Origin: Rhynchopus sp. YZ270_cl-10
Taxonomy: Eukaryota; Euglenozoa; Diplonemea; Diplonemida; Diplonemidae
Length of the DNA: 64,000 nt
Assembly (NCBI GenBank): GCA_964035575.1
Contig: OZ037899.1
Coordinates: 868,001-932,000, forward strand
Reading direction: 5' to 3'
Shown here: positions 19,775 through 29,400 of the stretch, piece after piece
How positions within the stretch are numbered: the first letter of the stretch is position 1
Layout of the letters: each line of letters begins with the position of its first letter
The notes under the pieces: generated by a model
Told to the model about the DNA's origin: nothing
Databases searched by the model: none
What the model saw: only the letters and a program-made list of their open reading frames with translations
Made by a program: the position numbers and the translations under genes

Positions 19775-21037
19775 ATGCATACTAAAGACCATGCTATCCG
19801 CGTTGTCTTGGAGTTATTCGAATCCGGAGAGCGGCTTAGCAGAGCTTTTCATGAAAGCTTGCGTAATGCCACGAGCCTTGAGGGGGTGGAGGTTGCTTCT
19901 GGCGCTCTGCTTGCGGTGATTGCATTGCAGATGCAGGCTGGGAAAAACCGGGTACCATCGTTGACAATGACTGCGGAGGAGGTGGTAGGGGTCTTTTTCT
20001 GCAGGGCGCTTTGTCTTCTGAGAGACTCACAGTACGATTTGGTGTGCGAAACCATGCGTCAGGTCCGCACCCTTTCTGAATACACAGGATCATCGCAGAT
20101 TATACATCGATGCACCATTATATACATAACCGCATCGGCCTTAGCGGTTCCTCCTAATTCCAGCCCAAACTTTCTTTTGTCTCTCCTAAAGGATATAGTT
20201 CTGAGTGAAGACGAAATAGAAGAAAAAATGGAAGTCTCGCTTCTCTCCTTTGTATTGTCATTGAAGGAGGGTAGTGTGAAAGGATTGAAAATTTTTGTAG
20301 ATTCGGCGAAAAAATTGGCGGATCATCCAATCGGTAGAACGTCTTCTCATGGAAGGAGGTGTCTGTGTGTGGCGAGGGTTTTGGAGGCTGCAGTAGGTAA
20401 TAGTGAATTTGAACCAATCTCCGATGCGACAGAGGAAATCTTTGTGATAATCCGCCGTTTAATTACAAAGTCTTCTCCCGTTTCCTCGGAGGAATTGCTG
20501 AACTTCTTGCAGATTCTCCCTTCTCTTAGCTTTGATAGCTATATCGGGGAGACCGAGAAGAATGAAAACCCTTGCTCGCCACCTTTGTATATTAGTTTAA
20601 ATGCCTGTCTTCATGTGTTTTATGCTAAGCAAAAACCGGCGTTGGTCGGGCGGACCCCGATGTCGCGGTGGATGAGCGTGCTGCATGGCGAGGAGGTGGC
20701 GGTCTTTGCTGACGTGCTGCAGGGGGTGCCGCGTAGTGTGGTGGAGATCGTAGTGGTGGTGGCGGCATGTGTATCGTTAAGGGCTTTGCGGAGGAGACGA
20801 AAGGTGTTGAATCCGCAGCCGCCTGGTGAAGGAGGTGCGAGAGAGGTGATCTATGAGGGGGAGGAGGAGGGGGTTGGATGTGGGCATGTGTACAGCAGAG
20901 GCGCGAAAAGAACCCTAAAGGAGCGGGTGGCAGCGCGGAGGGGGAACAAGACACCAAACCCAGGAGTGCCACAGTGTGGTGTCGTGCGCATAGGATCGCG
21001 CCTGGCGAGGCCGAGGACGGGTGTGGTGTCGAGGTGA
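19775..21037 (+). CDS. Single-TM protein of unknown function
   Basis: The product is 420 aa. Residues 1-300 look like a helical-repeat domain with no motif I recognise. A hydrophobic segment SVVEIVVVVAACVSLRAL (about 320-338) is probably membrane-spanning and is followed by RRRRK and an ~80-residue basic, Gly/Arg-rich tail. A soluble N-terminal domain, one late TM and a basic tail recall tail-anchored-like proteins of peroxisomes or mitochondria (PEX15/PEX26 have this general plan). No sequence signature supports that name. DNA composition changes near 20625, from AT-richer to GC- and G-rich. Confidence 0.75.
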   Translation: MHTKDHAIRVVLELFESGERLSRAFHESLRNATSLEGVEVASGALLAVIALQMQAGKNRVPSLTMTAEEVVGVFFCRALCLLRDSQYDLVCETMRQVRTLSEYTGSSQIIHRCTIIYITASALAVPPNSSPNFLLSLLKDIVLSEDEIEEKMEVSLLSFVLSLKEGSVKGLKIFVDSAKKLADHPIGRTSSHGRRCLCVARVLEAAVGNSEFEPISDATEEIFVIIRRLITKSSPVSSEELLNFLQILPSLSFDSYIGETEKNENPCSPPLYISLNACLHVFYAKQKPALVGRTPMSRWMSVLHGEEVAVFADVLQGVPRSVVEIVVVVAACVSLRALRRRRKVLNPQPPGEGGAREVIYEGEEEGVGCGHVYSRGAKRTLKERVAARRGNKTPNPGVPQCGVVRIGSRLARPRTGVVSR

Positions 21038-21294
21038 AGGGAAGAGAGGAGGGGCTTATGCGATGAGGTGATGCGTACGTTACAAAGATGTATACGTACG
21101 TTGGAATCTTCATCGGCCAACCTTTTTTGCTACGACCGTCGCCCAGTTTTTACGTACCCGCGCTACACCATGCACATGCTCGAACACGTCATCGTACGTG
21201 CCAAAATTGCGAACTCCGGCTGGGGAAATGACATCATCCCTGATAACAGACTTGTGGAAGCCTGCGCACAATGTAGCTCCGCGATAACGAATAT

Positions 21295-21350
21295 GATCAA
21301 GGTGACTAAACACAGAGAGGCTTAGGATCATCTTATAAACTTTTCTCTTT
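21295..21350 (+). repeat. R1 stem-loop repeat
   Basis: This copy is GATCAAGGTGACTAAACACAGAGAGGCTTAGGATCATC followed by the TTATAAACTTTTC tail. The outer GATC pairs with the GATC after the stem. It lies 140 bases upstream of the next gene. Confidence 0.75.
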
Positions 21351-21491
21351 TAAGTATTCTTTCTTTTTTAGTTCTCAATTTACACTAACGAAAAACTCAG
21401 GTCCTGTCTTCTTCTGTCTTGTCTCATTAAATACCACCCCCCCCCCAAAAAAAAAAATCATTCAAAACAACAGTGATCAAACAAAGACCTA

Positions 21492-22436
21492 ATGTCGCAG
21501 GTTGTGCAGGGGTACGACTTTGAAGCTGCAGTTGCGAATGGTGCCGTAGACTGGACAGAGCTTTCCAATGCTTTTGGGTCTACTGGCCTGCAGGCTTCTG
21601 AGGTGGCGAATGCGGTCCGTGTGATAAAGGAGATGTTCCGTGTACGGGAGGCAACCGGCGAGAAGCTGATCCTCGCGTTCACCTCCAACCTGATCTCCTC
21701 CGGGCTGCGTGAGATCTTCACAGAGATGGCCCGCAAGAAGATGATCGACCTGGTGGTCACCACTGCCGGTGGGGTTGAAGAGGACTTCATCAAATGCCTG
21801 GGCCCCACTGTGTTGGGTGACTTCAGCCTTGATGGTGCGACACTCCGCTCAAAAGGGCTCAACAGAATAGCAAACCTTCTCGTCCCAAACGACAATTACT
21901 GCAAATTTGAGGAGTTTCTGCTCCCACTCCTAACAAACATGAAGAAGAAACAGGATGAGACGGGTGTTGCGTGGTCGCCTGCGTCGATGATTGACTATTT
22001 GGGGGAGAAAATTGCGGATGCGACATCGTTTTATAACCAATGCCATGAGAACGGGATTCCTGTGGTCTGTCCGAGTCTGAGTGATGGGTCCATTGGCGAT
22101 ATGTTGTTTTTCCATGCGTTTAAGGAGCCCGGGCTTGTTCTCGACTCTGCTGTGGACCTGGGGCTTGCTGCGGACACGATTGCCGCAGGCGGGGGTGGGG
22201 TCAATCTCATCTGCCTGGGAGGCGGGCTGCCGAAGTACCACTCACTCATGGCCGCAAAGCTTGCGAACTCCGAAGTACGGAGAATGGTCCTCGTAAACAC
22301 CGGTCTGCAGTACGACGGGTCTGAGACAGGCAAGAGCATGGCTGACGATACCGCAGCAGGGAGGCTCCCGACAGGTATGTGGAGAGCAGAAAAAGTAAAT
22401 ACCCTAGCCTCTTCGGGGAAAATGTGTCAATTTTGA
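21492..22436 (+). CDS. DHS: Deoxyhypusine synthase homologue lacking catalytic C-terminus
   Basis: Deoxyhypusine synthase transfers the aminobutyl group of spermidine to a lysine of eIF5A using NAD. The first ~295 residues match human DHS closely: VQGYDF at the start, SNLISSG (65), LVVTTAGGVEED (86), FSLDGATLRSKGLNRI, LLVPNDNYCKFE, DGSIGDMLFFH, GGGLPKYH and NTGLQYDGSETG. Human DHS then continues through the segment with Glu323, Trp327 and catalytic Lys329. Here the sequence reads DDTAAGRLPT and runs into GTATGT at 22375, which looks like an intron donor. The open frame then ends at 22436 with an unrelated tail. I find no exon with the missing segment before the next gene at 23480. It may be a catalytically dead partner like trypanosomatid DHSp, or a truncated copy. 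Confidence 0.85.
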   Translation: MSQVVQGYDFEAAVANGAVDWTELSNAFGSTGLQASEVANAVRVIKEMFRVREATGEKLILAFTSNLISSGLREIFTEMARKKMIDLVVTTAGGVEEDFIKCLGPTVLGDFSLDGATLRSKGLNRIANLLVPNDNYCKFEEFLLPLLTNMKKKQDETGVAWSPASMIDYLGEKIADATSFYNQCHENGIPVVCPSLSDGSIGDMLFFHAFKEPGLVLDSAVDLGLAADTIAAGGGGVNLICLGGGLPKYHSLMAAKLANSEVRRMVLVNTGLQYDGSETGKSMADDTAAGRLPTGMWRAEKVNTLASSGKMCQF

Positions 22437-22465
22437 GCTCTTTTTGAGTGATTTGTTGCAACTAA

Positions 22466-22515
22466 AAGTGGAGATTGCACAACTGTGGCAACACATCCGA
22501 GGCAAGTACACCACA
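22466..22515 (+). repeat. R5 repeat (subtype b)
   Basis: This copy reads AGTGGAGATTGCACAACTGT followed by GGCAACAC and CGAGGCAAGTACACCAC. It matches 31946 closely over the first 40 bases. Confidence 0.7.
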
Positions 22516-22539
22516 CGGTGGCCAGTTTGAGTGGAAGAG

Positions 22540-22585
22540 CGTCAAAAATTTGACGTTTTTTTTGGGAGAGCAGAGACGCTCTCCC
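22540..22585. other. Two adjacent perfect hairpins separated by a T run
   Basis: CGTCAAAAATTTGACG (22540-22555) is a perfect palindrome. After a run of T residues comes GGGAGAGC-AGAGAC-GCTCTCCC (22564-22585), a perfect 8-bp GC-rich stem. Neither occurs elsewhere in the window. Confidence 0.7.
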
Positions 22586-22920
22586 AGACGCCCTCCCGCA
22601 GGAGAGCAATCACAAACCTGTATTTTCGTCCACTTTTGACGCTAGGGTGGATACACTAATACAAGGAAAAAAAAAAAAAAACACACCACAACAGATTGTG
22701 AAACGGTCAGACTACACCTCGAAGCTACCATAGCATTTCCTATCATCATGCACGGAGTAGCCTCAGAGAAGTGATCGGGGTGATTTGGGCCCCCCCTCCC
22801 ACAACATGCCATTTTGTCAGATACACATCGAGAAAAGAGGGTTATGTGTTTTAGGTTGTGTCCTGCAACGCAACAGGGGAGAGAACTGAGTTTCCCATTT
22901 ATTTTTTAGCTCTCGAATGT

Positions 22921-22966
22921 GATCAAGGTGGCTAAGCACGAGAGGCTTAGAGTCATCTTACATGCC
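22921..22966 (+). repeat. R1 stem-loop repeat
   Basis: GATCAAGGTGG precedes the perfect hairpin CTAAGC-ACGAGAG-GCTTAG, followed by AGTCATCTTACA. Confidence 0.75.
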
Positions 22967-23479
22967 TTGCAAAGGTTGTAGGGGAGGAAATGAAAACCGA
23001 TCTGAGTGTGCCCGAATTTTTTGGTGTGAGCGATGTAAACACGACACAACTTATCCACAGAAAAGTTTTTGATTTTTGTCCCTACACACTCCACAAAAAT
23101 CCGGTGCGATCAACGAAACATTTTTTTTTTTGTGTCCGGTGCGTTTTCGCACAACTTCTCTTTTTTCTTTCCTCCTATAAGAGGGGCGTTCACCTGACCA
23201 TTTGTCATCTCATTTAGGACGGAAAGCAACCAAAGCAAAAAAAAAAAAAGTGTGCACCAAACAGTGCAATACATACCCACCCATTCTCCCCCACTTTTTT
23301 AACCATCCCACCCCCCTCCCGCTGAACCCTACTTACTATCCTCCATACAAACCAGCACCCCTCCACACACACACTATTCTATACACATCAACGCCCAATA
23401 TGGCAGCGTGATTCCACCCCCCCGACCCCCCGCCCCCCAGACCCCCCCTTTTTCCGGTATTATCTGCCTGCACTGAACA

Positions 23480-26400
23480 ATGCGGCGATTGTGTCGCGGT
23501 GCGTTGCAGGTCCAGCGGAGGTATGTTGTCGAGAGGAAAACGGTGCTGGCCCCGGAGCTCGAGGTGTTGAAGAACATCAAGGGGTTTGAAACGGTGTCGT
23601 GGTTCACTGAGGGGTCTGCTGCGTATTTGGATGCAGAGAACGAATGTATCCTGGAGCATACAGCCGAAGATTTGGTATACGCCCTGCCGTACCGAGGGGC
23701 GATCCCATCCTTCCTGCGTGACATCCTGGCGACAAAGAGTGGAACGTCGTACAAAGCAAAACGGTTCTGGCGGAGTGGCATTTTAATCCCCGGCATGCAG
23801 GCCAACTCACCTACCGAGGCTGTGGTCCACAAAGAGGACATCGCGAGTTGCTACTCCAGCGACGGTGTTGGTCTCTTCCGCTTCACCGATATAACGCCTA
23901 TTGTGCAGGACTTTGCAATCACCCTGTTTGATGCCTACGAGGAGAAGGTCGATGAGGCTGGGAAGCTTGAGGTCTGCGAGCTGGTGCTCCGCCTACACGA
24001 TAAACTCGAGCTTGCGAAGGTTCTCATGGAGGAGATCGAGAGCATCCCGATGTGGGTGCGGAATATGATCAAGAAAAGCGACTCACATCGCGTCGATGAG
24101 CTCCGCGATGAGTTCATGTCTCGTCTCGAGGTCATCTGCATCACCGGAGTGGCGCCTGCAGACCCTCGCTACGAATCTCTGCAGGTGAACCTGTTGCCGC
24201 CGTTCACTTCTCGCATTGTGCCCTCCGTCTTCGAGCCTTGGCAGAGGTATATGCAGTCGCTTGGAACAGAGGTGCTTACACGGTCGCAGTTCAAGGTCGA
24301 TGACGCAGGTCTGCCATACTCCGTCGAGTCCGCCCTGAGGGTGGTTTCAAACTTCAAGCGGCACGCAGTCGACAGCATCATGCTAGTGCATGGTTTAGAC
24401 GTTGGGCATTTCCAGCTGTGGCTCACCCGCATGGATCCCCGCAACCCCGTCATCCCCCTCGCAAATGTAAACTTCGGGGAGTACGATGCAGAAACACGCA
24501 GTGTCATCGAGAACCTTCCCCTGAGTGTCTTCGACGACCTCGCGTTTGAAATGGGGAATTTTGGGCACGATTTGGAAGTAACTCAACGGTTGCCCTTTAC
24601 CGGCCTGACGTTCGAAACGAAGGTGCTGGTGCGTGCGGTGCAGACGCGACTGGAGAGGCTCTCCTTGGATGCACCAAAGGGAGAGTTCAGCGCCGAAGAG
24701 TTGGCTCGTGCTGAGCGGGAAGTTACTGTGGTGACACGCCTCCCCCACGTCCTCGCGTGGGCGCCTGAAAGCAACCTATGGAACATCCACAAACGGAGCG
24801 GTACAGATGGGCGGATGATGGTCATGTCCCTGATGGCGAAGGGGGAGCCAGGGACCTTATCCCAGTGTCTTGCGGCAAAGGGGAACACGTCTGTAGTGAA
24901 AAGTCTGTTTTGGCGCTGGATGGAGGAAGTCGCTGTGTGTATTCTCACCCGCGAGCCAGAGCTCAGGACGCGCAGTCTTTCTCTCTACGATGAGTGCGAC
25001 CACTTGCTCCCTGTGATGAAGGAAATCAAGTTCGTAGAACTGGCTAAGCTCGGCGTATTCTTTAAAGAGAAAAAGCGGGGACACATCATGGGTATTGGGT
25101 CTACGGGCGTACTTGTGAGTGTATCCAACTCATTGGCTGCATTGGGGCAGATGACGTTTGACCTCATGAGAGTGCACATGAAATATTACGACCGGGAAAA
25201 CGGTTCGTACAAATTCTCCGAGGAGCAGATCACCACCATAAAGAGGCAAATAAACGATCTTGAGAACATTCGTACGTCGCTCACAGAGCGCATGGATTCG
25301 CTACAGGATGCTCCCGAGGAATCTGTGCGCCTGCGGAAGAGAAGTTCTGGACGGTCGTTCAAGAAAAAGATCACAACCCTGACGTCGTTGGCTTTGAAGA
25401 ACGACAGACTCCCCTACCTTTACACGGTGCCAGCAAAGCTGCTGGAGTTAATGCGCGACTCCAAGGGAGAGACGGTCGTTCACTCCCGGCGCGAGCTGTT
25501 TGTGGAAATGGATTTGGCGCGGATCCCCTGCGGCTTAACGCAGTACCTTTCCGTTAGAGGAGACAACCCTCCATCCGAGGAGTCCATAGCCTTCAACGAC
25601 TTCCTTGATGCTAATCCAGAGATCTTTAAACAATTGGTTGAACAGTGGCCGGGGATGAGTAGGAGGACACGTTTCTACTCAGAGCAGACAAGAACTCAAG
25701 ACGGCCAGGGGCGTTTCGTGGACCGCCTGGGGAATAAGTACGGAGACATCACGCAGTTCGTCCGTTTCGTGAACGTCTTCATCGGCGATGTCTTCCTCTC
25801 GAAGGTGCGGCGGCATAACTTTGGAATGAACGAAGAAGCCTGGCGCGATCTTTGCATTCAGATGGGCACAACAGACCTCGTACCGCGGCCGAGCTGGCCT
25901 GCCATACGTTGGATAGATATGTACAGGTTGTTCGAAGCCGTTCTCCTCGGCAAGACACCTGACCCCGCAGAGGTGGAGAAGTTTGCGGCCCACTACGCGG
26001 AACAAACCTCGGGGGCAGAATCTCATGGTCATGTCGGGAACCTGCCTCCGTTGCATCAGTACACACAGGGCGAAATTTATGGTGCAATCTGTGCTGACAT
26101 TGTTGCGGGGGCGAGACTAAACCCCAGCCGCGCACTGGCGGTGTCGCATGAAGCAGGCATCCCCATCACTAGTTCTGTGCTTCATCATCAAAGAGCGATC
26201 TTTAGAAAGGAAAATAAAGAGCTGCTGGAGCTTTCGTTTGAGAAGCGTATCCAGCTTAAGCCTGATGACTGGATATGTACTTCGGTCATTCCACACGAGC
26301 ATAATTTCCGGAGGTGGCTCGAGAAGATTATAACAACCATCAACCAACAGGAGAACCGGCAGAAGCCGCTTTCAGGTCTTTTCGAAGCCCATCTCGGGAT

Positions 26401-29400
26401 AGGAGCGACCCAGAAACATGTTTTGACTTTTGTGAGCCGTATCGTTCAGCGAGCGGGTACACAGAGCGTTCCTTTCAACGTTTGCAGTGCGACACTGTTC
26501 ACCATCCACGAAGCAATCCGGGAGGCCATGCGCACTGAGCAGCCTTTCAAGGTCCCAGTGCCAGACCTGGTGTTTCTGAAACCCCGAGAGGTGAACGAGG
26601 AAAATGCTCTTGGAAACCCAGATTTTTCAACGTACGCCAAGCAAGCGCCACGCAAACTCATGCGGATGCCGTACGTCGGCCACCCCTTGTCCATCCAAAG
26701 TTGGATGAGTGTCATGTCAGGGTATGCCCCCCTTTTTACCTTTTTTACCTTTTTACTCATTTTTCCCTACAGGGCGATGACTTATCGCTTTTGGGTGTTG
26801 CGCTGGTTTGATAAACAAGGGGTGCCAGGGAGCGTTAAGCAGGTATGTTTTTTGTTTTTACACCTACAAGCGTAGCTTAAAGGGGAAATAGTTCTTCGCA
26901 ATCAACGAAAAAAAACCTTTTTTCCTTTTACTTACCTATCGGAGTTACTATTTTTGTTTTTGGTTTTGGTTTACATGAACGCAACCCACCTTCCACAACG
27001 CAGCTGGGCATTACCCCAGGCTCACATCGAATAGTGGACCTGTTTAGCGGCCACCCGATCCTCGCTGGGGAGGTGTCGGACTTCTACGAATGGCTGCACG
27101 ACTACGCGTGTTCCCCCAAGTTGAAGGAGGGAACGCTGGAGTTCTCTCTGGGTTTGAAGGAAAGGTATGTACCGTGTCCCCCCTCCACTATAGCTGGCTG
27201 TATTGTATTATAACTGTATTATTGTATTATGTATTATTGTATTTTAAGCGTATTATAAATTTTCAGTTTATAATACATATAATACAGCTTGGTAGGTTAT
27301 ACAGTAAGGGGAGTGTGGGGTGGCGATTTTGGGCTCAATTTTTACGCGTGTTGAGAATTTAGTTTGCTAATCCTTAACACTCCCTATTGATCGTGGTTGA
27401 TGTATGCAAAGATCTGAAAAGAAACGAACAGATTCCCGCGAACAAACACAACCAACACAACGCAACCGATGTGTGCGCAACGATGGGAACGCAACGAACG
27501 CAACCAACCAAACACAACCGCTCAATTCGTTGCGATCTGTACGCAACGAACGCAACTCATCCAACACAACGGAACCGGTGTGCACGTAACGATCGGAACG
27601 CAAGGAACGTAACCAACCGAACACAACCAACGAAACGCAACCGCTCTGCAAGTTGCGCTCTGTACGTAACGATCTCTACACAACGAACGCAACGCATGCA
27701 ACACAACGTAACCGATGTGTACGTAACGATCTGTATGCAACGAACGCAACGTAGCGAACGCAACGCAACCAACGCAACGAGTGGTTACAAACCCCTACGC
27801 ATGTTCTCACACCGCGCTGGCGCGTTTCCCAAGCCGCAAACCCGGTTACCTGTCTGAAAAACCGGGTTTTTGGCCAAAACGCCTGTTTTGCCTGTAGAAC
27901 CCTCCCGTTTTACGTTTTTTTTAGCGTTGGTTTTCACCTGAAACCCCCTACTGTAAACCCCCTACTGTGTATTATAACTGTATTATATCTGTATTATATG
28001 TATTATTGTATTATAAATCAGGATTCTATAATACAGCCAGCTATACCCTCCACCCCCTAGGCATAGTGTGCAGACGAACATTTTTGGTTCGTCGACGAAC
28101 AAAATGTTCGTCGGTTTTGTTCGTCGATGTTCGTCGACGAACATCGACGAACAGGTCCCTGCCACACGGGCAACCCACGACGAACATCGACGAACAAATT
28201 TTTTTTCCCCCCCCACGACGAACATCGACGAACATTTTGTTCGTCTGCACACTATGCCTAGGCTTCTGTGCAAAAAAAGTGCTATGTCAAAAGCGTGTTC
28301 AGCGGACCGTTTACAGACACGTCTATCGGTTGTATGAATGTGCTATCTGCGGCGATAAACACTGTCGACGAAGTGCTCGTCGTCCAACAACGTCTTTACG
28401 GTATCATGTGGCCTGTGAACCGGTCCAGGATGAGGAGGTATTTCTGCGTTGGTAGGTGGCCAGCCCCCAGCTTCTTGATCTGCTCTTGGTACCTCTTTTA
28501 TGTACTCCTTCGTTGTTTCAGCGGACGCCCAGTGGGTTTTGCTGTGGCTGAGGTTGTACTTTTCCTTCTGATTGAGTTCCCAGTGACAATAAGCTGCCAT
28601 GACAGCTTCTCTCGGAGAGGGGGTCCCCCCATAGAGAGGGGGTCCCCCCATCACAGACGTTATCGCACGTTTGTCGCCGATGTCTTGACAGTGATATGAC
28701 CTGCACCGCGTTTATCAAGTGTGCTTGGTTTCGGGGATAAGAAGAAATGAAGTGTGATCACTTCATTGTTGAGGGAGTCGGGAATTCCATGAGCTTCTTC
28801 TAGGCAGCCTGAACATTTCTTGAGCATTCTGCTGAAGTTCCTCGTCACTCATGACGACGCAAGACGTGGGCTTGCGGAGCACCCAGCCTTTCCTCTCCAT
28901 GAAGGCACGCGCCCAGTCGTAACCGAGACAAAACCCCAAAATATTATGGACCGAATTTCGATTGGACAAAGAATAAAAGTAAGAAAACCCCCAAAATCCG
29001 CCAATATTATTTGGTTGCCAATTCTTTTGGTCGCCAAGTTTCTTGTACAACTGTAAGTCCCAAATGAAACTCAAAAATCTCAACTTTCTTGCTTAAACGT
29101 CACCTTTTCTTACAGGGATATTCTGGTTATGGTCGACAGAATGGGGTTGACAGCTGATGTGGTGGCTGGCTTTTCCGAGGGCGAGCTTCATGTATGCACT
29201 TTCAAATCCCACACCCACCTTTTTCACCTCACTTCTCTCTCAGGGCGTCTACCAGGTCATGAAGAAAGTGCTGCGGGAGGAAAAAGTGAGCGACGACGAA
29301 TTAGACCTGGGGCAGTATCCCCCGTTCCCGACTGACGATGCGCCCATCATTGAGTATACCCGCAGCTTGCACGAGGTTGCGCAGATGCCCGAGAAAGGGG

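Larger units (their letters stand above)
22437..23479. other. Spacer or long intron region with R5, hairpins and R1
   Basis: Contents are R5b (22466-22515), two strong hairpins (22540-22585), a truncated R5a (22641-22667), R1 (22921-22966), then a C/T-rich stretch leading to the next gene. If the GTATGT at 22375 is a true donor, part of this region is an intron whose 3' exon I could not find. Confidence 0.5.

Noticed and set aside
21068-21325. 85-codon frame before the DHS gene
   Set aside because: A second frame over the same DNA looks equally coding-like, and the end lies in an R1 repeat; no support for either.
27454-27790. Possible CRISPR-like array
   Set aside because: Units are unequal (110-137 bp), have no constant repeat with unique spacers, and lie in a eukaryotic intron.
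27387-27857. 156-codon Asn/Arg/Thr-rich frame
   Set aside because: It is an artefact of the AACGCAAC-type tandem array inside intron 3.
28268-28699. 143-codon + strand frame that looks like a host exon
   Set aside because: It is the complement of the decayed transposase, and the host exons on either side join in frame without it.
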